5,117 nucleotides of DNA from Sphingomonas sp. (GCA_021154945.1 JAJNQF010000119.1:1-5117); one strand, 5' to 3'. Positions 1 to 5,117 are shown, counted from the stretch's first letter. The notes: a model not told the origin generated them from the sequence alone. A program made the numbers and translations.

Positions 1-598
1 GATCGCGCGACCATTCGACGAGTTGCGCGAAGCTCGCCTCGTTGAGCATGTCGCGCAGGTGAAACGCGGTGACGTAGGCGTCAGGAAACGCGCGGTGCGC
101 AGGCAGGCCGCGCTCGTGCTCCATGCCCTGCGGCTTGCGCCAGTAGCGCAGCACCTGGTTCGAGAAGCTCGGGCTGTCGGGCCAGAGCCTGAGCGCGCAT
201 TTCCAGGTGCAGATCCACTCGGCATCGCGGGTGAGCGCAGGCGTACAGAATTTCTGTTCGAAATCCGCCCGGTGCGCGGCCAGCGCGAGCCGGCGCGGCC
301 AGGGATCGAGCACCTGGCGCGCACAGTCGTGCCAATACGGCGAGTCGGCGACATGCTCATCGAGGATATGGTGGATCGCCTGGGTGATCGGCGGGATCAG
401 CCGGCCGGGATTGACGAGCAGGCTGCCGCCTTCGCCGTAAATCTCCCAGCGACCGTCCTCGCCTAGCGCGACGTCCTGCCAGCCGATCTCGCAGACGCCG
501 TGCGCGGGCGGGGCCGAACCGGTGGTCTCCAGGTCGACGACCCGGATCATCTGCGGTTGCGGTTTGGGCTTGGGATAGGGGGGCGCCATGCCCGCCAT
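1..598 (-). CDS. DnaQ-like DEDDh 3'-5' exonuclease (ExoX-like), 3' end cut by window edge
   Basis: Translating this minus-strand frame by hand gives 199 residues with no stop before the left edge, so the C-terminus is missing. All three exonuclease motifs are visible: Exo I is VVDLETTG with D22 and E24, Exo II is AAHRADFE with H109 and D112, and Exo III is HRAFPDA with H168 and D173, five residues apart as in the DEDDh subgroup. These four acidic residues and the histidine would bind two metal ions and remove nucleotides from DNA 3' ends. The family includes the DNA polymerase III epsilon subunit, ExoX and RNase T; a short stand-alone protein fits an ExoX-like nuclease best, but the exact substrate cannot be read here. 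The N-terminus carries a Pro/Lys/Gln-rich tail (residues 6-16). The ATG at 598 follows the PH-domain gene's stop by 18 bases without a clear Shine-Dalgarno; an in-frame ATG at 589 is an alternative. Family is firm, exact role is not. Confidence 0.87.
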   Translation of the reverse strand, partial: MAGMAPPYPKPKPQPQMIRVVDLETTGSAPPAHGVCEIGWQDVALGEDGRWEIYGEGGSLLVNPGRLIPPITQAIHHILDEHVADSPYWHDCARQVLDPWPRRLALAAHRADFEQKFCTPALTRDAEWICTWKCALRLWPDSPSFSNQVLRYWRKPQGMEHERGLPAHRAFPDAYVTAFHLRDMLNEASFAQLVEWSRD

Positions 599-616
599 GT
601 GGGGACAAAAGCGCGC

Positions 617-1072
617 TTAATCCAGCGCGTATGCGTCCTCATGGTCGATATCCATCTCGCGTACGCCGCGGCGCTGGCGGGCACGGTCGACGAGTTTGCG
701 CAGGCCTTCGCGGCGATCGCGCGCCATCGGGATATCGCGGAGGATGAACTCGCCGCCGCTGGTCGTCCGGTCGCTGGAGGTGAGGATGATCGTGCCGATG
801 TCGGTCATCTGGTTGAGCAGCGAATAGCCGAGGCGGACATCCTTGATCCGGTAGAGCTCGATCTCGTCGATCGTCTTGAACAGGATGCCGCGCTTGATGA
901 TCAGGCGCTGGTCGGTGATCTCGTAGGAGGCGCTGCGGTTCTTGAGCCAGCGCACGCCGATGATGACGAAGCCGACGCCGGCAAGACAGGTCAGCAGCGT
1001 TCCCCAACCGGCAAAGCTGCCAAGCAGCCAGCGGCGCGTGCTGGAGCGGAATTCGTCGACTGGGCGCTCCAT
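617..1072 (-). CDS. Membrane-anchored bacterial PH-domain protein (bPH2/DUF304, YdbS-like)
   Basis: The product has 151 residues. A hydrophobic stretch at about residues 20-43 (rich in L, V, I, G, followed by RWLKNR) reads as a transmembrane segment. Residues 50 to about 130 fit the bacterial PH-like domain: YEITDQRLIIKRGILFK, then a second strand set with DEIELYRIKDV, then MTDIGTIILTS and a final helix with GLRKLVDRARQRRG. This 'Y-x-I-T-x-x-R-L-I-x-x-x-G-I' opening is typical of DUF304 proteins such as YdbS/YdbT. Their biochemical role is poorly known; a cytoplasmic PH-like module held at the inner membrane is the reasonable picture. The acidic tail ends HEDAYALD. The ATG is supported by AAGGAG six bases upstream. 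The exonuclease gene follows 18 bases after the stop in the same frame, suggesting co-transcription. No functional link to the mutase upstream is evident. Confidence 0.85.
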   Translation of the reverse strand: MERPVDEFRSSTRRWLLGSFAGWGTLLTCLAGVGFVIIGVRWLKNRSASYEITDQRLIIKRGILFKTIDEIELYRIKDVRLGYSLLNQMTDIGTIILTSSDRTTSGGEFILRDIPMARDRREGLRKLVDRARQRRGVREMDIDHEDAYALD

Positions 1073-1078
1073 CGGGGA

Positions 1079-1084
1079 CTCCTT
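1079..1084 (-). promoter_or_regulatory. Shine-Dalgarno AAGGAG of the PH-domain gene
   Basis: On the minus strand AAGGAG lies six bases before the ATG at 1072, an optimal match and spacing. It fixes the start of the PH-domain protein. Confidence 0.75.
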
Positions 1085-1096
1085 GGGGTTGGACGG

Positions 1097-1124
1097 ACGG
1101 TAGGCGAGGTGCTTGGCGTGTCAA
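1097..1124 (-). promoter_or_regulatory. Candidate sigma-70 type promoter for the PH-domain gene
   Basis: On the minus strand a perfect TTGACA (1124-1119) is followed after 16 bases by TACCGT (1102-1097), a weak -10 matching three of six consensus bases. Transcription would begin near 1090, leaving a short leader that just contains the AAGGAG ribosome site. The -35 match is exact and the position is sensible, but the -10 is poor and a chance match is possible. If real, the PH-domain and exonuclease genes form a unit separate from the mutase gene. Confidence 0.35.
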
Positions 1125-1176
1125 TCGGTTCGGTCGGTGGTGCCGATATCCTAACGAACCTACCCCTCCTCCACCT

Positions 1177-1274
1177 CCCCGGCGGAGGCCGGGGTCCAGT
1201 TGGGTAACGTCGCTAACGGAAGCCAGCACGCCGTTATTGCCACCTTTCCAACTGGGCCCCGGCCTCCGCCGGGG
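1177..1274. repeat. Large GC-rich inverted repeat, 27-bp arms, between mutase and PH-domain genes
   Basis: Arms at 1177-1203 and 1248-1274 are reverse complements at 26 of 27 positions; the one exception (T1195 against G1256) would be a G-U pair in plus-strand RNA. The loop is 44 bases. Each arm is also palindromic: CCCCGGC-GGAG-GCCGGGG on the left and CCCCGGC-CTCC-GCCGGGG on the right, each a 7-bp stem with a 4-base loop. The element starts 12 bases after the mutase stop. Neither arm is followed by a T-run on the minus strand, so it is not a textbook intrinsic terminator, though it could stabilise the 3' end of the mutase mRNA or slow polymerase. Its form resembles the REP/BIME-like dispersed palindromes of sphingomonads; copy number cannot be judged from one window. 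Confidence 0.85.
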
Positions 1275-1285
1275 TGTGCGGTTGT

Positions 1286-2659
1286 TTAAGGTGCCGCGCG
1301 CGTTACGCCGCTCGCCGCGAGCTGTGCATCGACCTCGGCCAGCAACGCACCGAGCGCCGCTTCGCTCTTCGCCTCGGCGCGCACCGTCAGCATCGCCTGC
1401 GTGTTCGACGCGCGGAGGAGCCACCAGCCGTCGGCGGTTGTCACGCGCGCACCATCGGTGAGGTCCATCTCCGCGCCCTCCGACCCAAGCCGCGCGATCA
1501 CCTCGTCCACCACCGCGAACTTCCGCGTGTCCTCGACCGGAAAGCGCAGGTCCGGAGTCGCCACCAGCGCCGGCATCGCGTCACGCAATTCCGTCAACGA
1601 ACGCCCCGACAGATGCACCGCGCGAATCAGGCGGACGGCGGCGTATTGCGCGTCGTCGAAGCCGTAATACTCGCCCGCGAAGAACAGATGCCCGCTGAGT
1701 TCGCCGCCCAGCGGCGCGCCGGTGCGGGTCATCGCCTGTTTCATCAGGCTGTGACCGGTCGGGGCCATCACCGGCTCGCCCCCCAACTCCATGATTCGGT
1801 CGAACAGCGCTTGGCTCGACTTCACGTCGGCGACGATCGGCGCGCCCGGGTGCTCACGCAGCGCAGGTTCGACCAATATGGAGAGAATCTGATCCCCCCA
1901 GATCACCCGGCCCGAGCCGTCGATCGCGCCGATCCGGTCGCCGTCGCCATCGAAGGCCAGTCCGAAATCGAGGTTCTTGTTGGCGACCAGGCGCTTCAGA
2001 TCGGCGAGGTTCGCCTCTTCGGTAGGATCGGGATGATGGTTGGGAAAATTGCCGTCGATTTCGGCGAAGATCACATGATGCTCACCCGGCAGGCGCTGGA
2101 CGAGCTTCTCGATCACCGGGCCGGCGGCGCCGTTGCCGGTGTCCCAGCCAATCCGATACGCGCCGCCCCCGTATCCCGCCATCAGCCGGTCGACATAGGC
2201 GTCGATCACGTCGGCGGTCGTGACTTCGCCGGCCCCTTCGCTCCAGGCGCCCGACGCGGCGAGCGCGGCGAGATCCTGGATGTCCTCGCCGAAAAATGGC
2301 GCATGCGCGTGCACCATTTTGAAGCCGTTATACTCGGGGGGATTGTGGCTGCCGGTTACCTGGATGCCGCCATCCACCTCTAGTGTGGCCTCGGCGTAAT
2401 AGAGCATCGGCGAGGTGCTAACGCCGATCCGGACGACGTCGACGCCGCCTGCGGTGAGGCCCGACACGAGCGCGGCTTCGAGCTCGGGGGAAGAGTTGCG
2501 GCCGTCATACCCCACGGCAACGCGCGTTCCGCCAGCCGCGCGGATGCGGGTGGCGAAGCCTCGACCGATCGCGATGGCGTCGGCGGTGCCGAGCGCTTTA
2601 CCGACGATCCCGCGGATGTCGTATTCGCGGAGCGAGGTCGGGTCGAACTGGTGGGTCAT
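1286..2659 (-). CDS. pgmG: Phosphoglucomutase/phosphomannomutase (alpha-D-phosphohexomutase, PgmG/AlgC type)
   Basis: This cytoplasmic enzyme interconverts glucose-6-phosphate and glucose-1-phosphate, or mannose-6-phosphate and mannose-1-phosphate, through a phosphoserine and a bisphosphorylated intermediate. It feeds nucleotide-sugar synthesis for LPS and exopolysaccharide. The 457 residues match the usual family length. All four active-site loops are present in order: the phosphoserine loop TGSHNPP with S104, the metal loop DGDGDR with D237, D239 and D241, the sugar-selecting loop GGELSGH with E320 and S322, and the phosphate-binding loop RASNT at 416-420. The GExSGH sugar loop is the type in dual-specificity enzymes such as Pseudomonas AlgC and Sphingomonas PgmG. 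The ATG at 2659 opens the conserved MTHQFDPTSLREYDIRGIVG. A longer reading from 2749 adds 30 residues that run into the neighbouring inverted repeat, so I rejected it. A weak GAGAGG lies three bases before the ATG. The symbol assumes a sphingomonad host; algC or manB would be equivalents. Confidence 0.94.
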   Translation of the reverse strand: MTHQFDPTSLREYDIRGIVGKALGTADAIAIGRGFATRIRAAGGTRVAVGYDGRNSSPELEAALVSGLTAGGVDVVRIGVSTSPMLYYAEATLEVDGGIQVTGSHNPPEYNGFKMVHAHAPFFGEDIQDLAALAASGAWSEGAGEVTTADVIDAYVDRLMAGYGGGAYRIGWDTGNGAAGPVIEKLVQRLPGEHHVIFAEIDGNFPNHHPDPTEEANLADLKRLVANKNLDFGLAFDGDGDRIGAIDGSGRVIWGDQILSILVEPALREHPGAPIVADVKSSQALFDRIMELGGEPVMAPTGHSLMKQAMTRTGAPLGGELSGHLFFAGEYYGFDDAQYAAVRLIRAVHLSGRSLTELRDAMPALVATPDLRFPVEDTRKFAVVDEVIARLGSEGAEMDLTDGARVTTADGWWLLRASNTQAMLTVRAEAKSEAALGALLAEVDAQLAASGVTRAAP

Positions 2660-2704
2660 GGGCCTCTCGCTAGTCGTAGTGGTGCGGGAATAGCGCCCTA
2701 CCAC

Positions 2705-2799
2705 CGTCACCCCGGACTTGTTCCGGGGGCCACGGTGCCGCGAACTCACGACTATCGAGTGTGCGGAACGGTGGATGCCGGAACAAGCCCGGCATGACG
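2705..2799. repeat. Imperfect inverted repeat, 37-bp arms, between J-domain and mutase genes
   Basis: The arm at 2705-2741 and the reverse complement of 2763-2799 agree at 29 of 37 positions, including an unbroken CTTGTTCCGG core, around a 21-base loop. Each arm has its own inner hairpin: CCCCGGA/TCCGGGG around CTTGT at 2710-2728, and ATGCCGG/CCGGCAT at 2775-2795. The arms close as a long outer stem. It begins six bases after the J-domain stop codon on the minus strand and no T-run follows, so it is not a classical terminator. The sequence is different from the repeat at 1177-1274. From general knowledge of alphaproteobacterial genomes, arms of the kind CCGGAACAAGCCCGGCATGA recur many times per chromosome, so I read it as a dispersed intergenic palindrome that may affect mRNA ends. 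Confidence 0.85.
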
Positions 2800-2804
2800 G
2801 GGGG

Positions 2805-3059
2805 CTAGCGCGCGCGCTTCAGCAACAGGTCGCGCGCCGCGTTTACGCGCCGGGTCAGGTCGGTCGAACCGCCACGATCGGGGTGGACCGAGGCGATCAG
2901 GCGGCGGTGCGCGCTGCGGATCGCGTCGGCGTCTGCGCTGCGGTCGATACCCAAAATCGAGAGGGCCTCGGCTTCATCGGTGACCACCCGCTGTTTCGGC
3001 TTCGGCCGGAGGTAACGCCATGCCAGCCAAATGAAGACGGCGGCGACGATCCACTTCAC
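2805..3059 (-). CDS. Small membrane-anchored J-domain protein (Tim14/Pam18-like)
   Basis: The 84-residue product begins with a hydrophobic helix (residues 3-18, KWIVAAVFIWLAWRYL), then a basic linker, then a C-terminal J domain from about residue 30. The domain shows helix I (EALSILGI), helix II ending at the invariant HPD tripeptide (H59, P60, D61), the HPDRGGS loop and a last helix (RRVNAARDLLLK). That order, with one membrane helix and a bare J domain and no zinc or client-binding regions, is like mitochondrial Tim14/Pam18 and the alphaproteobacterial proteins related to it. It should stimulate DnaK ATPase at the inner membrane. The start is GTG at 3059, whose bases overlap the mipZ stop as GTGA, so translation is coupled to mipZ. 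A longer frame upstream of this GTG lies wholly within mipZ and is rejected. The client is unknown. Confidence 0.88.
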   Translation of the reverse strand: MKWIVAAVFIWLAWRYLRPKPKQRVVTDEAEALSILGIDRSADADAIRSAHRRLIASVHPDRGGSTDLTRRVNAARDLLLKRAR

Positions 3060-3874
3060 GCAGCCACGTCCGGTGCGCGCTCGGCAACGACCTCCGGCAG
3101 CTGCAACGCCGCCATCATCTCTCGCAGCTCCTGGCGCGCGGCGACGTGCGCGAGGCCCATGCTGCCGAATGCCTTCGAATCGATCATCGTCAGGCCGGCG
3201 GGGAACATCTCGCGGTAGATCACCCGCTCGCCGAGCCCCGGGATGATCCGGAAGCCGACGCGCTTGGCCAGTTGCGCGAGCGCATCCGACACGCGGCGCA
3301 TGTTGCGTGCCTCGATATGCTGGAGGCGGTTGCGCAGCACGACCCAGTCGATCGTGGTGCCGTCGGCGCGCGCGCGCTGCTTTCGCGCATCCCAGATCAG
3401 CTCGGAATAGAAGCTCGGGCGGGTCACCTGATAGGTCTCGGGATCGACCTGGCCGATCAGGTCGAAGTCGACGAAGCTGTCGTTCATCGGCGTGACCAGC
3501 GTGTTCGCGAGCGCCGCTGCGGTGCGCGCGAACGGATCGTCGCGGCCGGGCGTGTCGACGACGAGGAAGTCCGAGCCTTCGCACAGCGAGTGCCACAGGT
3601 CCTCGAACTGGTCCTCGCTCTGATCCGACAGCGTCGCATGGCGCGGCATCGGCAGGACCGAGCCGTTGCGCTTCATCGTCTCGGCGCGGTTGTCGAGATA
3701 GCGGCCGACGGTGCGCTGGCGGTGATCCAGATCGAGACACGCGACGCGCGCGCCCTTGGCGGCAAGCGCGATCGCGACATGCACCGCGGTCGTCGACTTG
3801 CCGGTGCCGCCCTTCTCGTTGGCGAACACGATCACGTGCGGCGAAGCTAGGGGTGAGTCAGGGCCCATGGCCAA
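3056..3874 (-). CDS. mipZ: MipZ, ParA-family ATPase positioning the division plane
   Basis: In Caulobacter, MipZ binds the ParB-origin complex at the poles, forms a gradient and inhibits FtsZ assembly, so the septum forms at midcell. The 272-residue product has the deviant Walker A box NEKGGTGKSTTAVH with signature K21 and K26, the A' region CLDLDHRQRT with D48 and D50, and Walker B FLVVDTPG with D107. It also shares MipZ-specific stretches TPMNDSFVDFD (128-138), DWVVLRNRL (176-184), KRVGFRI (204-210) and RVIYREMFPAGLT (217-229), which separate it from plain ParA and Soj. The coordinates use a TTG start, because AAGGA lies eight bases before it. An ATG two codons in (3868) gives 270 residues but would sit 14 bases from that site. 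panC diverges 75 bases away, and the J-domain gene overlaps its stop. Confidence 0.93.
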   Translation of the reverse strand: MAMGPDSPLASPHVIVFANEKGGTGKSTTAVHVAIALAAKGARVACLDLDHRQRTVGRYLDNRAETMKRNGSVLPMPRHATLSDQSEDQFEDLWHSLCEGSDFLVVDTPGRDDPFARTAAALANTLVTPMNDSFVDFDLIGQVDPETYQVTRPSFYSELIWDARKQRARADGTTIDWVVLRNRLQHIEARNMRRVSDALAQLAKRVGFRIIPGLGERVIYREMFPAGLTMIDSKAFGSMGLAHVAARQELREMMAALQLPEVVAERAPDVAA

Positions 3875-3882
3875 CGCGCGTT

Positions 3883-3887
3883 TCCTT
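3883..3887 (-). promoter_or_regulatory. Shine-Dalgarno AAGGA of mipZ
   Basis: AAGGA on the minus strand lies eight bases before the TTG at 3874 and 14 bases before the ATG at 3868. Spacing favours TTG; codon preference favours ATG. This site therefore decides between two starts that differ by two residues. Confidence 0.55.
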
Positions 3888-3938
3888 ATTGATCGTAACA
3901 GTCACCCTTCATAGAAGCCGCGACCGCACTTATCGAGT

Positions 3939-3943
3939 AGGAG
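3939..3943 (+). promoter_or_regulatory. Shine-Dalgarno AGGAG of panC
   Basis: AGGAG ends six bases before the GTG at 3950, a strong site at good spacing. It supports the GTG as the panC start; no ATG lies nearby in this frame. Confidence 0.75.
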
Positions 3944-3949
3944 TTTCAC

Positions 3950-4789
3950 GTGGACACCGTCCGGGACCTTAATGCGTTGCGCGAAAGCGTCGCCGCCTTC
4001 CGTGCGGCGGGGCAGCGCGTCGCGCTCGTCCCGACGATGGGTGCGCTCCACGCCGGCCATGTCGCGCTGATCGAGGCGGCGAAGCGGCCGGGGACCAAAG
4101 TCGTCGCGTCGATCTTCGTCAATCCGACGCAGTTCGGGCCGAACGAGGATTTGTCGCGCTATCCGCGGCGCGAGATGGCCGATATCCGGATGCTCAACGA
4201 GGCCGGATGCGACTTGCTTTGGCTGCCGTCGGTCGAGACGATGTATCCGGATGGTTTCGCGACGACCGTGCGTGTCTCGGGCGTGAGCGACGGGTTCGAC
4301 GGCGCCTCGCGTCCCGGCCATTTCGACGGGGTCGCGACGGTCGTGTCGAAGCTGTTCAACCAGGTCGAGCCGGACGTCGCGTATTTCGGTGAGAAGGATT
4401 ACCAGCAGCTGGCCGTGATCCGCCGGTTCGTCGCCGATCTCGACTTCGCGATCGACATCGTCGGGGTGCCGACGCAGCGCGATGACGATGGTCTGGCGAT
4501 GTCGTCGCGCAACATCTATCTCGACGACGAGCAGCGCAAGCAGGCGGTGGCCCTGCCGCGCGCGCTCGGCGTCGCGGCGCGGGCTATCGCGAAGGGCGAG
4601 GACGTCGAGTCGGTGCTGGACGATGCGCGCACGACCTTGGTCGGGGCGGGGTTCACGATCGATTACGTCGCGCTGGCGGATGCGGAAACGCTGGCGGAGA
4701 ACCCGGCGGCGGATCGCCCGCAGCGGTTGCTGGCGGCGGCGCGGATGGGCGCGACCCGGCTCATCGATAACATCGCGATAGAGTTGTAA
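3950..4789 (+). CDS. panC: Pantothenate synthetase (pantoate--beta-alanine ligase)
   Basis: PanC is the cytoplasmic enzyme that activates pantoate with ATP to pantoyl-adenylate and joins it to beta-alanine, the last step of pantothenate (vitamin B5) synthesis on the route to coenzyme A. The 279 residues match the family length. Motifs in order: the ATP-binding HIGH-like segment VPTMGALHAGH with H34 and H37, SIFVNPTQFGPNEDLSRYPR at 54-73, RPGHFDGVATVVSKLFN (121-137), the GEKDYQQL stretch at 147-154, and the KMSKS-like DGLAMSSRN at 180-188. The smaller C-terminal domain ends with ATRLIDNIAIEL. The start is GTG, chosen because of the AGGAG six bases upstream. No panB or panD is in view, so the rest of the pathway is elsewhere. 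No hairpin-plus-T terminator is visible after the stop, only an A-run on the plus strand. Confidence 0.97.
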   Translation: MDTVRDLNALRESVAAFRAAGQRVALVPTMGALHAGHVALIEAAKRPGTKVVASIFVNPTQFGPNEDLSRYPRREMADIRMLNEAGCDLLWLPSVETMYPDGFATTVRVSGVSDGFDGASRPGHFDGVATVVSKLFNQVEPDVAYFGEKDYQQLAVIRRFVADLDFAIDIVGVPTQRDDDGLAMSSRNIYLDDEQRKQAVALPRALGVAARAIAKGEDVESVLDDARTTLVGAGFTIDYVALADAETLAENPAADRPQRLLAAARMGATRLIDNIAIEL

Positions 4790-4799
4790 AAAACGAGCG

Positions 4800-4815
4800 T
4801 TAACCCATTAACCAT
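4800..4815 (+). promoter_or_regulatory. CtrA-like box upstream of the Sel1-repeat gene
   Basis: The sequence TTAACCC at 4800-4806 is followed directly by ATTAACCAT at 4807-4815. TTAACCAT is the half-site recognised by the cell-cycle regulator CtrA in Caulobacter and relatives. The two TTAA cores are separated by four bases, whereas the full Caulobacter site has seven, so this is a half-site or tandem half-sites rather than the canonical dimer site. It lies about 52 bases before the ATG at 4867, a sensible place for control of that gene. Binding is inferred from the motif alone. Confidence 0.4.
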
Positions 4816-4866
4816 TTCGTAGCTGGAATCGCCGCAGTCTGTCCTCACGAACATTGGGGGCAAACC

Positions 4867-5117
4867 ATGCGTAGCAATCTCAAGAGCGCGAATTTCATGA
4901 TCGAACGCCGTCTGGCGGATGCCGCACGCGGCGACGACCGGGCGTGCTACGAACTCGGGATGGTGTATTCGACGGGGACGTCGGGCGTCGTCCTCGACCT
5001 GATCGAGGCGCATAAGTGGTTCAACCTGGCGGCGGTGTCGGGGAACATCGCCGCGCAGGAATGCCGCGCGGAGATCGCCGAGGACCTGACCGCGCGGGAA
5101 ATCTCGGTGGCGCAGCG
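4867..5117 (+). CDS. Sel1-like repeat protein, 3' end cut by window edge
   Basis: Hand translation from the ATG gives 83 residues plus two bases of the next codon, with no stop before the right edge. Residues 24-63 match one Sel1-like (TPR-related) repeat: A26-CYELGMVYSTG, then SGV-x-x-D, then EAHKWFNLAAVSGN, then AAQ. The opening MRSNLKSANFMIERRLADAA is basic and helical, with no signal peptide, and residues 64-83 look helical and charged (ECRAEIAEDLTAREISVAQ). Sel1 repeats form helical solenoids that bind partner proteins; small cytoplasmic single-repeat proteins of this shape are common in sphingomonads, with no defined role that I know of. A GGGGG run six bases before the ATG can pair with the anti-Shine-Dalgarno CCUCC through one G-U. 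The CtrA-like box upstream hints at cell-cycle control. The gene is probably separate from panC. Confidence 0.82.
   Translation, partial: MRSNLKSANFMIERRLADAARGDDRACYELGMVYSTGTSGVVLDLIEAHKWFNLAAVSGNIAAQECRAEIAEDLTAREISVAQ

Larger units (their letters stand above)
3875..3949. promoter_or_regulatory. Divergent mipZ/panC intergenic region
   Basis: These 75 bases separate two genes that point away from each other, so promoters for both should lie here or inside the opposite coding ends. The stretch is more AT-rich than its surroundings (3881-3900 in particular). I see a TTGATC at 3889-3894 that could serve as a plus-strand -35, but no convincing -10 at 16-18 bases, and no clear pair on the minus strand. 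The assignment rests on gene arrangement only. Confidence 0.4.

Noticed and set aside
500..1207. Open frame of 235 codons on the plus strand, opposite the PH-domain gene and the exonuclease start
   Set aside because: It covers two convincing minus-strand genes and runs into the inverted repeat; the product has no family features.
1177..1274. Intrinsic terminator for the mutase gene
   Set aside because: The structure is strong but no T-run follows either arm on the minus strand, so I list it as a repeat only.
639..1424. Open frame of 261 codons on the minus strand spanning the PH-domain gene and the mutase end
   Set aside because: It is out of frame with both genes and passes through the inverted repeat; low-complexity Arg/Pro/His content.
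1274..2383. Open frame of 369 codons on the plus strand, opposite the mutase gene
   Set aside because: It is antisense to a gene with all four catalytic motifs, has an Arg/His/Ala-rich composition with no recognisable domain, and is a normal by-product of high GC content.
2660..2749. A 30-residue N-terminal extension of the mutase
   Set aside because: The extension is read partly from the inverted repeat and lacks family similarity; the conserved N-terminus starts at the ATG at 2659.
2805..3740. A 311-residue reading of the J-domain frame extended upstream through mipZ
   Set aside because: The upstream part is an Arg/Pro-rich shadow of mipZ; the J-domain protein proper begins at the GTG at 3059 with a clean membrane helix.
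3146..3850. Open frame of 234 codons on the plus strand, opposite mipZ
   Set aside because: It is antisense to a clear MipZ with Walker motifs; there is no ribosome site or domain.
1..5117. CRISPR array, tRNA or rRNA gene, insertion sequence, toxin-antitoxin pair or phage gene
   Set aside because: I found no evenly spaced direct repeats, no tRNA or rRNA sequence, no transposase motif and no small toxin-antitoxin pair; base composition is even across the window.

Overview
The window is GC-rich throughout, and its coding potential points to an alphaproteobacterium, most likely Sphingomonas or a close sphingomonad. The grounds are a MipZ-type ParA ATPase (an alphaproteobacterial division-site regulator), a phosphoglucomutase/phosphomannomutase of the PgmG/AlgC type, a short Tim14-like membrane J protein, a Sel1-repeat protein with a CtrA-like box upstream, and two kinds of large GC-rich inverted repeat of the sort scattered through sphingomonad genomes. 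This assignment is inferred from gene content, not from a database search.

Layout. Five genes lie on the minus strand, read from right to left: mipZ (3874 to 3056), a J-domain membrane protein overlapping it by four bases (3059 to 2805), the hexose-phosphate mutase (2659 to 1286), a membrane-anchored bacterial PH-domain protein (1072 to 617) and a DEDDh 3'-5' exonuclease (598 to beyond the left edge). Two genes lie on the plus strand: panC (3950 to 4789), divergent from mipZ across 75 bases, and a Sel1-repeat protein (4867 to beyond the right edge). No gene-free stretch exceeds 300 bases. The longest gaps are 1073-1285 and 2660-2804; each is largely filled by a different inverted repeat, so the mutase gene is bracketed by two repeat families.

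How the genes relate. mipZ and the J-domain gene are almost certainly translationally coupled (GTGA overlap). The PH-domain and exonuclease genes are closely spaced (18 bases) and in the same frame. The mutase is set apart from both pairs by the repeats and may be its own transcription unit. PanC makes pantothenate for coenzyme A. The mutase supplies glucose-1-phosphate or mannose-1-phosphate for surface polysaccharide. MipZ couples chromosome segregation to placement of the division septum. These are mostly housekeeping genes, and I see no defence, mobile or biosynthetic system. The points most worth a second look are the MipZ/J-protein coupling, the two inverted-repeat families, and the CtrA-like box before the Sel1 gene.
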